In this document: in pieces, positions 50,410 to 60,034 of the stretch
Numbering within the stretch: position 1 is the first letter of the stretch
How the letters are laid out: each line of letters starts with the position of its first letter
NCBI GenBank assembly: GCA_947359465.1
Contig: OX375879.1
Span: 126,451,260 to 126,515,259, forward strand
Origin: Metellina segmentata
Lineage: Eukaryota > Arthropoda > Arachnida > Araneae > Tetragnathidae
DNA length: 64,000 nt
Reading direction: 5' to 3'
The notes under the pieces: model-generated
Told to the model about the DNA's origin: nothing
Database searches by the model: none
The model's input: the letters and a program-made list of their open reading frames with translations, nothing else
Program-made: the position numbers and the translations under genes

Positions 50410-51687
50410 TTAATAGTCGATAAAGATGTTTCTGCTTTTATCAATTTCTATGAGAGCTTGCATTTCCATATATACTATCAGCGTAACCGTTTCGCTGAGA
50501 TCTGCATCGAACTTTAAATGAATCGATATATCACCACTTCGAGTTATGTTCGCATATGGGTCGCTAGCTGAATAGTCTTGAGTGAGATCAAACACGTAAA
50601 AACATAGGTTATGTTTATACTCGTTAAAAGTTATGCTCGTATCATGTTTGCCAAGATCTGTAAACAAGCTCAAATAATTTCGAGCATAAAGATTTTTCGC
50701 ATAACTCGGGGCATAAGCGGTGGCTGGGATCTGCACACCGTTTTCTGTTAGAAAAACATGGCTCAGATCATAATTTTTAAAATTAAAAGGATTCTTTTTA
50801 AAATCTCCATTAAACGCTGAGTTGGATATCATAGTCAAAATGATTCTATTGGGAAGCGCCCCATTGACGGCATTCGGTATCGTAACACTTTTTAGCGCTG
50901 TGCCTAGAGTGAATGTTTTCATTTCAATTCTTGTAAACGGCATTTGAATGAGAGAATGTTCCAGCGCTTTCTCATGTCCGATCAATATCGAGCTCGATAC
51001 TTCACATCGTCTCACAAAGAGGCTGATATTTTCGATATTAAGACAGTAGCCATCCGTATTTGCTAACAAGGTAAACGCATGTTTTGCTTTTTCTAGTTTG
51101 AAGCGTACTCCCACGCCGTTTATTAACAATTTCGATTGATTGCCTAAATCCAAATGAAGAGGACCACACATATCAAAAAGGACACCGTTCTTAGTGCGAT
51201 TCCACCTCTGCTTCAAGCCCTTGTTCCCACCTCCAGCAATATCCAAATCATCATACTTTTCAGCAGTATCTTTATGAAACATTGCCGCACTTAGCAGATT
51301 CTTTTGAGAGGATTCAGGATGAAACAACATGCTTTGAATATAAGCCTTGTAAGCATAATTGTTTTCCGAAGAAATTTGTCTGTCATTGAGTGAGACATGA
51401 CATTCGGAGAACATGGTATTTAAGAGATAATTGATAGGGCCGCATTGATCGGCAGCAACGAATGCGCTGCCATCTGTTTTTACAATCTTCGCCTGAACAT
51501 AGAGGAAAACATGGGAAAGATCGAAATATGATTCACCCAATCCAGATATGGCAAATTCAATTGTGCTGCTGTCCGAAATGGACGCTACAGGGTGAATTTC
51601 TATAAAGCTTGAGCGATCGATTGCTAACTGAATTCGCGATGTTTCGAACAAATCTAGCTCACTCTTTGTGCAATAACAGTTTTCCAT
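50410..51687 (-). CDS. Major capsid protein-like (double jelly-roll, PY type)
   Basis: 425 residues from an ATG. The pattern (FDLSHVFLYVQAKIVK, then CGPINYLLNTMFSECHVSLN, then AYKAYIQSMLFHP) matches the widespread Polinton protein identified in published work as a double jelly-roll major capsid protein. The assignment rests on recalled family resemblance, not on a structure. It would form the virion shell, cut or assisted by the protease encoded immediately downstream. Four bases separate it from the core-like gene upstream and four from the protease start. The frame is intact. Confidence 0.78.
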   Translation of the reverse strand: MENCYCTKSELDLFETSRIQLAIDRSSFIEIHPVASISDSSTIEFAISGLGESYFDLSHVFLYVQAKIVKTDGSAFVAADQCGPINYLLNTMFSECHVSLNDRQISSENNYAYKAYIQSMLFHPESSQKNLLSAAMFHKDTAEKYDDLDIAGGGNKGLKQRWNRTKNGVLFDMCGPLHLDLGNQSKLLINGVGVRFKLEKAKHAFTLLANTDGYCLNIENISLFVRRCEVSSSILIGHEKALEHSLIQMPFTRIEMKTFTLGTALKSVTIPNAVNGALPNRIILTMISNSAFNGDFKKNPFNFKNYDLSHVFLTENGVQIPATAYAPSYAKNLYARNYLSLFTDLGKHDTSITFNEYKHNLCFYVFDLTQDYSASDPYANITRSGDISIHLKFDADLSETVTLIVYMEMQALIEIDKSRNIFIDY

Positions 51688-51691
51688 TTTT

Positions 51692-52099
51692 TTAGAGTCT
51701 AGAAAACACGTCTTTCGAGCACCTCTTTCGACGTTTCATCTGATTTTTCTTCGTTTGTTTCTTTCTTTTAATACCGCTAGCACCACCTCTCAATTTGCGA
51801 AGCAGATCGTGTTTGATCTCTCTGCCGGATTCTCCTATCCTATTACGACTGGCCTCTCTGAAGGATTTACCCTGTGAAATGTCTCGTATTACATTCTCTC
51901 CGGCGGTTAGCAGATGTCTGCCTAAATATTTTCCCACTTTGATCATAAGAGGTTGAGCGAATCGACGCAAATTAGTGAACATTCCATAACCTCTCTGTAT
52001 GGGAAAATCTGATGAAAAATAGCCCCCCCTCCCTGATTGTTGATTACAATAGTAATCAATACAATCTTGAGGGTTCAACATTCGACCGTGTTTATGCAT
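51692..52099 (-). CDS. Small basic core/pVI-like protein
   Basis: 135 residues. The N-terminal part is rich in Gly and Tyr (GRGGYF, QRGYGMF), the middle is a helix-forming amphipathic stretch (LMIKVGKYLGRHLLTAGENV, ISQGKSFREA), and the C-terminus is strongly basic (IKRKKQTKKNQMKRRKR). Proteins of this form sit beside the capsid genes in many Polintons and have been compared with adenovirus minor core or membrane-active proteins. That comparison is weak at sequence level. Possible protease cleavage sites at the Gly-Gly pairs are an inference. Confidence 0.65.
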   Translation of the reverse strand: MHKHGRMLNPQDCIDYYCNQQSGRGGYFSSDFPIQRGYGMFTNLRRFAQPLMIKVGKYLGRHLLTAGENVIRDISQGKSFREASRNRIGESGREIKHDLLRKLRGGASGIKRKKQTKKNQMKRRKRCSKDVFSRL

Positions 52100-52142
52100 G
52101 ATTAAAGACTAATATGAAGAGAGGGGGTGTTTGTACACTGCT

Positions 52143-53555
52143 TTATAACAATTTTTTTCGGAAGGATAGCACCAGGCTCGTTTTTCCAGATATAAATTGT
52201 ATGGGTGTGCCCCTGCTTGTTCGCAGTTCAATCTCAATGGAGTCAAAATGTTGCTTTTTAACGCGAAAATAAAGCGGTACGGGGAAAGTTTTCACTATTT
52301 GATCTTGTTCTTCATTCGCAATCGGTATGATTTTTAAAATCGGAGCCAGCGAATCACCAACAAGCGAGGGAGATACTATATCACTATATACATATATCTC
52401 TGTTATACCTGCTGTTAATTCTAGGCTATAATCGGAAATGTATGCTCCTTCTGCGAATGTATTTAGCGTAAATCCTAATAAATCCGAGAGTTTATCTCCA
52501 AACACTACTTTGATGCCTTGCGGTACAACCAACCTGACTTTAGAATCAGGTAGTATCTTGAATTGAACGAATTTGAATTCGTTAAAAAAGTATTTGGCCT
52601 GTCGATACATGCCACTAGGTATTTTAAAATTATATGTTCTTTGTTCATAATGAAGAGCTGGAAATTCTTCATTGACAATAATCTTAAACTTTTCACCCTC
52701 AACTCCGTTTAATGGATTAGAATAGTTTAATGTGATTTCTTTTTTATCACCACTAATAATGTAAGAAGATTCTTCGATGCCTAGAGACTTCATTAAATTG
52801 GGGCAGGAGTCACGTTCAAGAAGTATATCTATATGTTCTTTTAATTTTACAACTATACTATTTTCGCGTCGTAAGAACTGTGCTAGACTACTCGCTGTTG
52901 TAGCAACGATCTTTCTATTGATTTGTTCAAATACATTACCATTCATTTTATCTAGTAATATATCATAAGTGAGTTTTGGTATTGGTTTATTGGCAACAAG
53001 TGTTATAAACTGGTTTCGAAAATTCTCTAAATTCGGTTTGTGATAGTCCCCATTGTAAACATAGTCTATAGTTCTACTACGTGTTATATCATCAATTTTT
53101 GGGTTCAATTTTAAAAGCTGCAAGAAATGTTCAGCATGTTGTGAAGTAATGTACATATCCCATCCTGTTTTTAATGTTATACGAAGTCGTGATCTTGGCG
53201 CATTCAGTAAAAGAATAAGAGGCGGATTTGCAAATGTCTTTTTAAGATTTGCATTGACTCCTTCCACAAAGTCTGCATGATCTTCACTATAAAGTGCTAT
53301 GTCATATTTAGGCAAAGTTGTTACACCTTTTACTTCCACCATTTTCTCTATAGAATATTCATCATTATAACCAGGGTGAATGGTAAAGAATCTACCCGGT
53401 ATGGTTGCTTCTGCTAAACAACATTCCCATGAGCCATTTAGAGTAATCGGATAAGCTAATTTAGTCCGATAACGATCTGGCGTGTTGTTCGGAAAATAGT
53501 TCATGCTAGCATTTGAAGGTAAAATGACATGGAAATCATCTATGTTCTGATCCAT
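52143..53555 (-). CDS. Minor capsid (penton)-like protein, PX type
   Basis: 470 residues from an ATG that overlaps the end of the integrase gene by 16 bases. The N-terminus has a Polinton hallmark: FHVILPSNASMNYFPNNT (about residue 8), then LNGSWECCLAEATIPGRFF (about 38-56). In published comparisons proteins with this start belong to the minor capsid or penton group; I may have the minor/major assignment reversed with the 425-residue protein, but both are clearly Polinton structural genes. The C-terminal half is rich in beta-type sequence and ends IQFISGKTSLVLSFRKK, consistent with a jelly-roll. No breaks. Confidence 0.72.
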   Translation of the reverse strand: MDQNIDDFHVILPSNASMNYFPNNTPDRYRTKLAYPITLNGSWECCLAEATIPGRFFTIHPGYNDEYSIEKMVEVKGVTTLPKYDIALYSEDHADFVEGVNANLKKTFANPPLILLLNAPRSRLRITLKTGWDMYITSQHAEHFLQLLKLNPKIDDITRSRTIDYVYNGDYHKPNLENFRNQFITLVANKPIPKLTYDILLDKMNGNVFEQINRKIVATTASSLAQFLRRENSIVVKLKEHIDILLERDSCPNLMKSLGIEESSYIISGDKKEITLNYSNPLNGVEGEKFKIIVNEEFPALHYEQRTYNFKIPSGMYRQAKYFFNEFKFVQFKILPDSKVRLVVPQGIKVVFGDKLSDLLGFTLNTFAEGAYISDYSLELTAGITEIYVYSDIVSPSLVGDSLAPILKIIPIANEEQDQIVKTFPVPLYFRVKKQHFDSIEIELRTSRGTPIQFISGKTSLVLSFRKKLL

Positions 53556-54589
53556 TCTGCTTTAATCCACGAGTTGAAGGAATCGTTGAATCCTAGCCAC
53601 TTAACCAAAAGTTGACGAGATGGTCCTTTACCTTTAGTACGAATAATTTTTTCAATTGCCCAATAACCATCCGGAGTTTTTTCTATCTTTTGTAACTCCT
53701 CAGCATAAAAACGACCATCAATCTCTTTTCCATTCAAATCCTGTAGAACATAAGTATGTGGACTTGTGGGATATCTTTTATAGATTTTAAAACTTTCTTC
53801 GCTCCATCCTGGTATATATCCCTTTCTAAACGTTCTGAGAGCTTTTGATATTCTCACCACATCGCCCACTGCATAACGAAATTTTGTTAAAGAACTGAAC
53901 TCGTACAATCGTTTATATATGATCGGTTCATCATTAGTGGTTACTTCAGCCGGCTTGAAACCATGGCTGCTGTGCACGGAATGATTATATGAATATACTA
54001 GCGATTGTAAAATATCATAATACCTATAGGAGTTACGATGAGTGAAAACTCGATACATGCGTGCACGTAGCGTTCGATGCATGCGTTCTAAAATAGCACA
54101 TTTGGTCTCACTTTTAGTGGAATAATGATGAATACCATATTTCTTGAACAGATCTTGAACCTTTTTATTATAGAACTCGCTTCCTTTGTCGGTTTGTAAA
54201 TTCGAAGGTTTCATTTTTTGGAAGACATTTCGAAACGCCTTTACCATTGTACTTGCTTTCTTATTTTTAATAGGAATGGCCCTAAAGAATCGCGACATCA
54301 CATCGATAATGGTAAGAATATATCGATATCCTTTATTATATCGGGATAGTTTCTGCACATCTATCAAGTCGCTTTGCCATAACTCATTCACGCCATAGGA
54401 TATTGTTTTCCGCCTTTGAAATTTGTAACGCACTGGTTTGTGTAAAGTATAGACGTCTTGTTGTGAGAGCCATTTCCGAACGTCATGCCTATTAATACCA
54501 CTTGCCCTTGACAACCGATTGACTCCTCCAAACGAGCCAGGTTCTTTGGGATTAAAGTAAAGTCTTCTCATTCGTTCCATGTCTCCCAT
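53540..54589 (-). CDS. Retroviral-type integrase with C-terminal chromodomain (c-int)
   Basis: 349 residues. The N-terminus (NPKEPGSFGGVNRLSRASG and KWLSQQDVYTLHKP) is typical of Polinton integrases. The RNase H-like core has the D, D, E triad at D74 (WQSDLIDV), D134 (LQTDKGSEF) and E168 (CAILERMHR), with 33 residues between the last two. Residues about 308-345 form a chromodomain (YWAIEKIIRTKGKG, LLVKWLGF, SFNSWI), expected to guide integration to particular chromatin. All three catalytic residues are present and the frame is open, so the enzyme could be active. It overlaps the genes on both sides by 16-22 bases. Confidence 0.94.
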   Translation of the reverse strand: MGDMERMRRLYFNPKEPGSFGGVNRLSRASGINRHDVRKWLSQQDVYTLHKPVRYKFQRRKTISYGVNELWQSDLIDVQKLSRYNKGYRYILTIIDVMSRFFRAIPIKNKKASTMVKAFRNVFQKMKPSNLQTDKGSEFYNKKVQDLFKKYGIHHYSTKSETKCAILERMHRTLRARMYRVFTHRNSYRYYDILQSLVYSYNHSVHSSHGFKPAEVTTNDEPIIYKRLYEFSSLTKFRYAVGDVVRISKALRTFRKGYIPGWSEESFKIYKRYPTSPHTYVLQDLNGKEIDGRFYAEELQKIEKTPDGYWAIEKIIRTKGKGPSRQLLVKWLGFNDSFNSWIKAEWIRT

Positions 54590-55230
54590 TTCGGGTGTTT
54601 AGTCTCGACAGAAGAGAGTGAACCTGTTCTCTTCATCAATGGATTCATCTCTGAAACAGTTAACTGCTCTCGAAGTCTTTTATTGCCAATCCATTGATGT
54701 GGGATGTTAGTTTCGTAAATGCCTTTAAAAAATTTATCAAAACCTCTCGGAGGAGGTTCGATTTTCTGAGTGTCTCTCATCAGATAATTAAAAAGATCTA
54801 TTGCATTGCTTCGATATTCTGGCTTCCCATTCACTTCCAATTCGTTGTTTTCATTAAATGTATAGTTTGAACTCTTCAATTTTTCCAAGATTGGTGATAC
54901 ATATTTCTTTAGCGATTTCGGAACGGCATATCCTAGATATTTAACCAGCATAGTAGGAATAGAAACATCTTCAGAGGGTTTTGTTTCGGATAATTGTATA
55001 CTCTCCAACAATTCAGGAGGAATTTCAAACGGTTTCTGAGGCGCTGGAGGTTGCATCGCTCTCTGGTATTTGGGTATTAACTGAGAGAGAAGCTTAGCTC
55101 TCATATCGTCGGGCATTTCATTCTGTTGTAACAAACTAAGAATATTGTCTTCCATTCGAATTTCGGGTTTATTTAGCTGATAATATTCAGATACCAGTTC
55201 TGGTGGTACTAATGCCATTTTCTTTGACAT
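54568..55230 (-). CDS. Conserved Polinton protein of unknown function
   Basis: 220 residues from the ATG at 55,230 (the frame reaches two codons further with TTG). The N-terminus MSKKMALVPPELV is of a type seen in Polinton proteins located next to the integrase. A proline-rich linker lies near 70-90, followed by a predicted globular region (YLGYAVPKSLKKYVSPILEK, then ELEVNGKPEYRSNAIDLFNY). No catalytic motif is seen. Its end overlaps the integrase start by 22 bases and its start is 2 bases from the next gene's stop, which suggests a packed structural gene block. Confidence 0.7.
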   Translation of the reverse strand: MSKKMALVPPELVSEYYQLNKPEIRMEDNILSLLQQNEMPDDMRAKLLSQLIPKYQRAMQPPAPQKPFEIPPELLESIQLSETKPSEDVSIPTMLVKYLGYAVPKSLKKYVSPILEKLKSSNYTFNENNELEVNGKPEYRSNAIDLFNYLMRDTQKIEPPPRGFDKFFKGIYETNIPHQWIGNKRLREQLTVSEMNPLMKRTGSLSSVETKHPKWETWNE

Positions 55231-55232
55231 TT

Positions 55233-55571
55233 TCAAATGCGTTTGCCAATAGCTTTACCCGCAATTCCTCCCAACAGACTCAACACAGCAGGTAAAATCA
55301 GAGGCAAAAATCCACCTGTTTGTTTCGTGAACAATTTGCGTTTTCTTGTAATTGGTATTTTTCTATCTGCCATCTGGCGAATCACTCTCTTGTAATAGCC
55401 AAGTTTTTTCACTTTAGCATTGGGTATATTTCCCGATAACAAATTCTGACAAATTTCACACAATGATTGAATTTGTTCATTTGACGCTGTTCTTAAAATG
55501 GCCTTTCGCTGTTGGGGACTCGCATTGGAGAGTAAGTGTAGTAAATGCACATGGCGTCTCACTCTATTCAT
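55233..55571 (-). CDS. Small basic Polinton protein with hydrophobic tail
   Basis: 112 residues. A helical N-terminal half (LLHLLSNASPQQRKAILRTA, CEICQNLLSGNIP) is followed by a basic stretch (RKIPITRKRKLFTKQ) and a Gly/Leu-rich hydrophobic tail (GGFLPLILPAVLSLLGG). This arrangement recurs in Polintons and related adenovirus-like elements and is thought to be a virion core protein. The tail could insert in membranes. It overlaps the ATPase gene by 8 bases. Confidence 0.7.
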   Translation of the reverse strand: MNRVRRHVHLLHLLSNASPQQRKAILRTASNEQIQSLCEICQNLLSGNIPNAKVKKLGYYKRVIRQMADRKIPITRKRKLFTKQTGGFLPLILPAVLSLLGGIAGKAIGKRI

Positions 55572-56181
55572 TTTTCAATGGTAAAAAGACCCAATTAATA
55601 AGCCCACGATCTGGAAATATAGATTGTCGGAGGCGTTGCTCCTCTGGACTTCTCGGGTGAACATCAACAAGCAAATAGCTGAAAGGTTCTGTGGTTGCTT
55701 TTTTATAGGCATCCATGAAATAGTTCCCTTTCCCAGGAAATGCTTGTCTAGAGAAACAAGCAGCTTGAGATAAATCTCGGCTATTGCGAAACATAATCAA
55801 ATAGTGTGTATTTAAGCTGATATCACGCATAACTCTCACACGAGGAAATAGATTTTGTGTGATTAAAATCACGCTATAACCCCCATGGTGTGAACCAACT
55901 GTAAACATAGACGAAATAGCATTTGTTAGATCATTCATCATGTCATCGATTACGATCAAATTGTATGTCTTTTCCTTCGATGGTAAACCGCAAACAAACG
56001 TTATGTTTTTCTCTTCGGCAAACCAAGGTTGCCATGTTGAGTAACACCACAAAATTTTGTTCATATTGCATTCATAAGCTTGTTCAGCAATCATTTTTCG
56101 CACGAGCTGTGTTTTACCGCTTTGCGATGGCCCCGTCACCATGCAAGTCGAAGGATGTCTCAATTTCAACATACTTGACAT
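55564..56181 (-). CDS. A32/FtsK-type DNA packaging ATPase
   Basis: 205 residues. The Walker A motif is GPSQSGKT (residues 17-24) close to the N-terminus and the Walker B motif LIVIDDMM (about 75-82), followed by a sensor-like ILITQNLF near 115. Size, motif spacing and position match the packaging ATPases of Polintons, which resemble the A32 protein family and would pump DNA into capsids. All key residues are present. The start ATG overlaps the end of the membrane-protein gene by 16 bases. Confidence 0.93.
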   Translation of the reverse strand: MSSMLKLRHPSTCMVTGPSQSGKTQLVRKMIAEQAYECNMNKILWCYSTWQPWFAEEKNITFVCGLPSKEKTYNLIVIDDMMNDLTNAISSMFTVGSHHGGYSVILITQNLFPRVRVMRDISLNTHYLIMFRNSRDLSQAACFSRQAFPGKGNYFMDAYKKATTEPFSYLLVDVHPRSPEEQRLRQSIFPDRGLINWVFLPLKNE

Positions 56182-56462
56182 AACTGATAAAACTCGGATT
56201 CTATTAGTTGTACTCCTACGACGTTTGCTTTTAAACCAAAAGATTCGTCTTTAAAAAAATAGCGTATATCATACACCCGTGAATCTCCTTTCCAACAAAT
56301 GTGAAAAAACAAATTTTTTCTATCACCTAGCTGTTTAGAATAATAACACGTTGAATTCGAAATGTCCACCACGTTACTGTCCTCTCCCAGGCTTAGTGTA
56401 AATATTACCACTCCGATTAATACGATTCCTAACAACAGCATGAACACTCTGTTGTAATCCAT
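56166..56462 (-). CDS. Small single-pass membrane protein, unknown
   Basis: 98 residues with an N-terminal hydrophobic segment (FMLLLGIVLIGVVIFTLSL, about 7-25) that could be a signal anchor, followed by a polar part with four cysteines (STCYYS, HICWKG, LCQVC at the end). I do not recognise the family. It is the first gene of the minus-strand cluster, with a CT/AT dinucleotide run just upstream. Confidence 0.65.
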   Translation of the reverse strand: MDYNRVFMLLLGIVLIGVVIFTLSLGEDSNVVDISNSTCYYSKQLGDRKNLFFHICWKGDSRVYDIRYFFKDESFGLKANVVGVQLIESEFYQLCQVC

Positions 56463-56484
56463 ATCGAATTCTGGAGAGGTCTCA

Positions 56485-56516
56485 AGCTCTCTCTCTCTCT
56501 ATATATATATATATAC
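56485..56516 (-). promoter_or_regulatory. CT/AT dinucleotide run, possible promoter
   Basis: On the minus strand a GTATATATATATAT stretch is followed by GAGAGAGAG, about 25-55 bases upstream of the ATG at 56,462. The AT part could act as a TATA box for the rightmost gene. It is also a plain microsatellite, so this is only a candidate. Confidence 0.4.
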
Positions 56517-57029
56517 CCCAAACCCTCTTACAATCAAACAACTGCCCCAATGTATTCGCAAGCGGACTTCGGATCGCATATTAAAATTTTATCTTCGTAT
56601 ATGAGACGAAACGCCTAATCGCAATAACACCAGAAATAATTTCTCTTCATGACATCAAAATTCGTTTTTCGTGCTCGATGCGACTTTGAGCGTCTGGGCA
56701 GGCAAACGGATAAGGCGGCGGCTTATTGTGTTTTAACCGCTTCAAGGTGGAAAGACGTTTTTTCTCCTCTTGAAAAAAACTTGTTTGCCTGGTATTAACT
56801 TTCTTCGAAAAGAGGAGGAGTGAATTCATTCGCGCCGGCTTGGCCCTAGGAGATGGTCTGCGCTCTTTTGAGTCGTGCATTCCCAAATCGCGTGCAAGGG
56901 GAGGGGGTTAAACACATGTACAACATTTTCATATACTTTCGCCATATCTCATTCTCTTTCAGATCACATGTCTTGTGAGAGTATGTACACCACACAATCA
57001 GCTCGCTCTGCTATACAGCTATCAATCCG
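56517..57029. other. Right-end non-coding interval of Polinton
   Basis: Little is recognisable. A 77-residue basic frame on the minus strand (56,647-56,880, from an ATG, with MHDSKERRPSPRAKP) has no visible family and may be chance. The inner edge of the right terminal repeat follows. Confidence 0.45.
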
Positions 57030-57233
57030 CCACTTGTAAACACAACCGCTTAGCGGCTGTGCTTCACAGCCGGTTAGTGGCTATCAAACACAGCCACTTA
57101 CTGGTTTTGCCCTATGACCAGATACTGGCTATCAAACACAGCCACTTACTGGTTTTGCCCTATGACCAGATACTGGCTATCAAACACAGCCACTTACTGG
57201 TTTTGCCGTAGTAGTCAACATGTATATACTACT
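57030..57233 (-). repeat. Polinton right terminal inverted repeat
   Basis: Reverse complement of the left end, ending gtcaacatgtatatactact. It has three copies of the 48-bp repeat where the left end has seven. The length difference, 192 bp, equals exactly four repeat units. Confidence 0.92.
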
Positions 57234-57742
57234 CACATAAACAGGAAAGACGTCACATCAACGGGGGAAAACATCCACTCACCCATCGAGCGAGATTGCG
57301 TTGTAATAAAAAAATTTTAAGTATTTCTCATCCAAAGCAAACGCCTCTCCCATCACTTGCATATCCAAGTGTTATATCTAATTAAACCCTTGTTTCCAAA
57401 TACGAATTTCTTAGCATATGAAGGAGTGAAAAAAAATTCCTGAAATTAAAACGCCAGATTAGACGTTAATCTACGCAGTTAATATTTTGTAATATACCGT
57501 AAATAAAAATGAGAGACCGAAAAATAAGCAGACATGGCCGAGTAATAAATATCTATTGCACACTGTCTCGGAAATCTTTATTTTAAGAATGTGGTGCTAA
57601 GAGGGGAGAAAATAAATAAAGTTGGAAAATTTAATCTACCGCGATACTATATTTCAAAATACGGACAGCACTTATTTTGAGTATCCATTTGATATAAACC
57701 TTACACAAAAATTGGTTTCAGATAAGGATTATCCTGTTCAAT
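57234..57742. other. Host flank, nothing recognised
   Basis: AT-rich sequence to the right of the element. No tRNA-Val monomer, gene or repeat family is seen, so the flank differs from the satellite on the left of the element. Confidence 0.6.
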
Positions 57743-57952
57743 GTCAGTCAGATAGAAGGCCGAGAACAAACTCATTGCGCTCACCAATTTTCAAGACACT
57801 AGTGTTAGTTGGTTGGGCTTTATGGTGCAAGCAACATATTTAGTTGTCAGTCAGACAGAAGGCCGAGAAGAAACTCATTTCGCTCACCAATTTTCAAGAC
57901 ACTAGTGTTAGTTGGTTGGGTTTTATGGTGCAAACAACATATTTAGTTGGTT
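57743..57952 (+). repeat. Tandem duplication of about 103 bp
   Basis: Two adjacent copies starting gtcagtcagatagaaggccg (57,743) and gtcagtcagacagaaggccg (57,846) share most of their length, including cactagtgttagttggttgg and the ending aacatatttagttg. A few substitutions separate them. Confidence 0.8.
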
Positions 57953-58179
57953 GATTAAATTTTTAAGGCGCAAGGGCTATATTTGGCCATGCTGCGCAAT
58001 ACATACAGTATAAAGTAATAGACATACACACAATGAAAGTTAATGACACAGAAGGGAGAAATACACCCAGGGAGGAAAAGCACCTGACAGAAGCCATATC
58101 TGGCCAAGCATTGCCAAACAACGTAAAGTTAATGGACATATGCACGCCAGGAAAGTGTTTACTGACACGGAAGAGAGAA

Positions 58180-58595
58180 ATACACCTTAGGAGGTATCGA
58201 ACCTACAGTTGTTGTCGTGCGGGCCATATATGGCCCAATTAGGGGTGCCATTGCCCCGGAGGGTTGGACTTCTTCATGCATACCACATCCGTTTTACAGG
58301 AAGGTCCCTTTCACACATCCATTCCCTCACACATATCGTAATTTAGATCCCAATCAGAGGCCGATAACCCCCTGATCAGGTACCCCCAGAGGTATTGATT
58401 TGGTATGGGAACATGGGGGACTTAGTGACCACGACCTTTTTAACGTGCCCCAGCCACCATTAGTGAACACGACGGTCTTTCGCCAGGTCCAAGCGCCGAT
58501 CTCGCAACCATCAGAATTGCAGGCTCCGCTGAGGACATAACCCACAACCCTTCCGATGCGAGCCCGACGCTCTACTGACTGAGCTCACCGACAGT
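58180..58595 (-). repeat. Dispersed repeat with tRNA-like head
   Basis: Read on the minus strand, 58,549-58,595 begins GTCGGTGAGCTCAGTCAGTAG with an A-box-like start of a tRNA, followed by GTCGGGCTCGCATCGGAAGG. The B box region (GGGTTATGTCC) is degenerate. The rest looks like a SINE-type body. A perfect 16-bp palindrome, gggccatatatggccc, sits at 58,221-58,236. Assignment to a family was not possible. Confidence 0.5.
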
Positions 58596-59582
58596 TAAGT
58601 TTCAGTTATATACAATTGGAATGAGTGTGGATAAAATTTAACAACTCTTCGTAAAGCTACGTAAAATTACAGAATCGTCCCCGAAAATTGGCAAAAAGAA
58701 ACGTTTTCCTTTGAAAAGAGTCCCTATGAAAAAGCATTTAAAATGTTTTATAGCTACTTTTGGGATGTGTACTTTCTAGTCATAAAATCGTTTAAAATCA
58801 AACTCTCAGAAGTATTAAATACTTTTCAATACCAATGAACTGCGGCGCTAGTTTCCATGCAAAAAGATGAGAATCACTATATTTTACAGTTTGTCTGAGC
58901 TTAATGTAATACTAAAACTAAACTGCTAATTAGCTGTACAACAAAAAAAAATATTTCATAAAGACGCTTTGGAATGTAACTATCGTACTTTTGAAATTTT
59001 TAGTTTGCAATAGAGAATATTATTTTTTCGTGCAGGCATCTGTTAAATCTTAGTAGATGTTTCGATGTGAGAAGCGGAAGGTGGTGAAATCAAAGTAATG
59101 AATGTCTTAGAGTCAAGAATGAAGGAAGCTTCATTTCCTCGCGTCATATCAGAATGAAAAATAGCATGCAATAACGCCGGACAGAAAGACAGATCGATAG
59201 CACAAACAAGCATAATTATCTCATCACCCCTATCTGAAATTTAAATGTTTCAGATCAAGATTTATTTTGGGCTTCTTCATATTGCCTGTATTTCTGAAAA
59301 AAAAAAACTAAAAACGAGAATGAAAGAAGTATACAGATTTAGATCAGAAAACAAAAATAGATCAAGGTAAGATCGCGTAAGCTTACTAGTTTCATTGGTT
59401 TCTGAAATGCGCATTTGAGCGAATCCTAATACAGTTAGGTTTTCCCACTGTGGATACGTGGGTAAAACTCGAAAGTAGTCTGCTTTCATCGATGAATAAT
59501 GATTGCTTTCAACGATGAATAATGATAGCTTCTACTCTGTTAGTATTTTCGTTCCTATGCTGTGAATCCCGACAACTTCGTC
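58596..59582. other. AT-rich interval, nothing recognised
   Basis: About 1 kb with no gene, RNA or repeat that I can name. Short frames here show no domain. Confidence 0.55.
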
Positions 59583-59872
59583 TAGATCGAAAGGTTCCTG
59601 GTTCGAATCCAGGTTCGGGCATGGATGTTTGTAAACGTATGGTGTAGAGGCAGTTGGTGCACCTTAAATCTGTCGTGGCCGAAAGTCCTCACGTTGGGTT
59701 GGCGTGGAAGTTTGGAGAGTGGGGTGCCAGCTCAGGTGTTGCTTCGTCATCTGACCGTGGTTCAAAATAACGAGGTGTTGTCCTCGATCTTTCCATTAAG
59801 GGACTGATCCCGGACCGTCGCCAATAACCCGTTGTGTTGCTCTAGTGCGACGTTAACTAAAAATTACCAATT
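59583..59872 (+). mobile_element. tRNA-derived SINE copy 1 (5' truncated)
   Basis: It begins inside the tRNA head (tctagatcgaaaggttcctg, B box GGTTCGAATCC), then carries the shared body (gtatggtgtagaggcagttg, cgaaagtcctcacgttgggt, atctgaccgtggttcaaaat) and the tail gcgacgttaactaaaaatta. It faces copy 2 tail to tail. Confidence 0.8.
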
Positions 59873-60034
59873 ACCCGAAGACTTCGACTCATGTCTTACT
59901 TTTTCTCAAATTATATTTTCTTTTACTCAGTGGTATGTCTTTGAGACATACCATTCTAATATAAAGGCTTACGATTTCGCCTGCTGCCTAATCTCTAAGA
60001 TATTAAGTAAAATACTGAGTAAAGTAAATGGTAA

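Larger units (their letters stand above)
41390..57233 (-). mobile_element. Maverick/Polinton DNA transposon, apparently complete
   Basis: The element is 15,844 bp long, inside the 15-20 kb usual for the class, and is bounded by inverted repeats starting AGTAGTATATACATGTTGAC. It encodes the defining set: protein-primed family B DNA polymerase, retroviral-type integrase, A32/FtsK-like ATPase, adenain-like cysteine protease, and major- and minor-capsid-like proteins, all on the minus strand and closely packed. All main frames are open. Other virus-like elements such as adintoviruses share these genes; the integrase and terminal repeats fit Polintons best. No target-site duplication is visible: the left flank ends cgtgat and the right flank begins cacata. 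Confidence 0.95.

Noticed and set aside
57228..57245. A target-site duplication at the Polinton ends
   Set aside because: The six bases on the left (cgtgat) and right (cacata) do not match, nor do neighbouring offsets.
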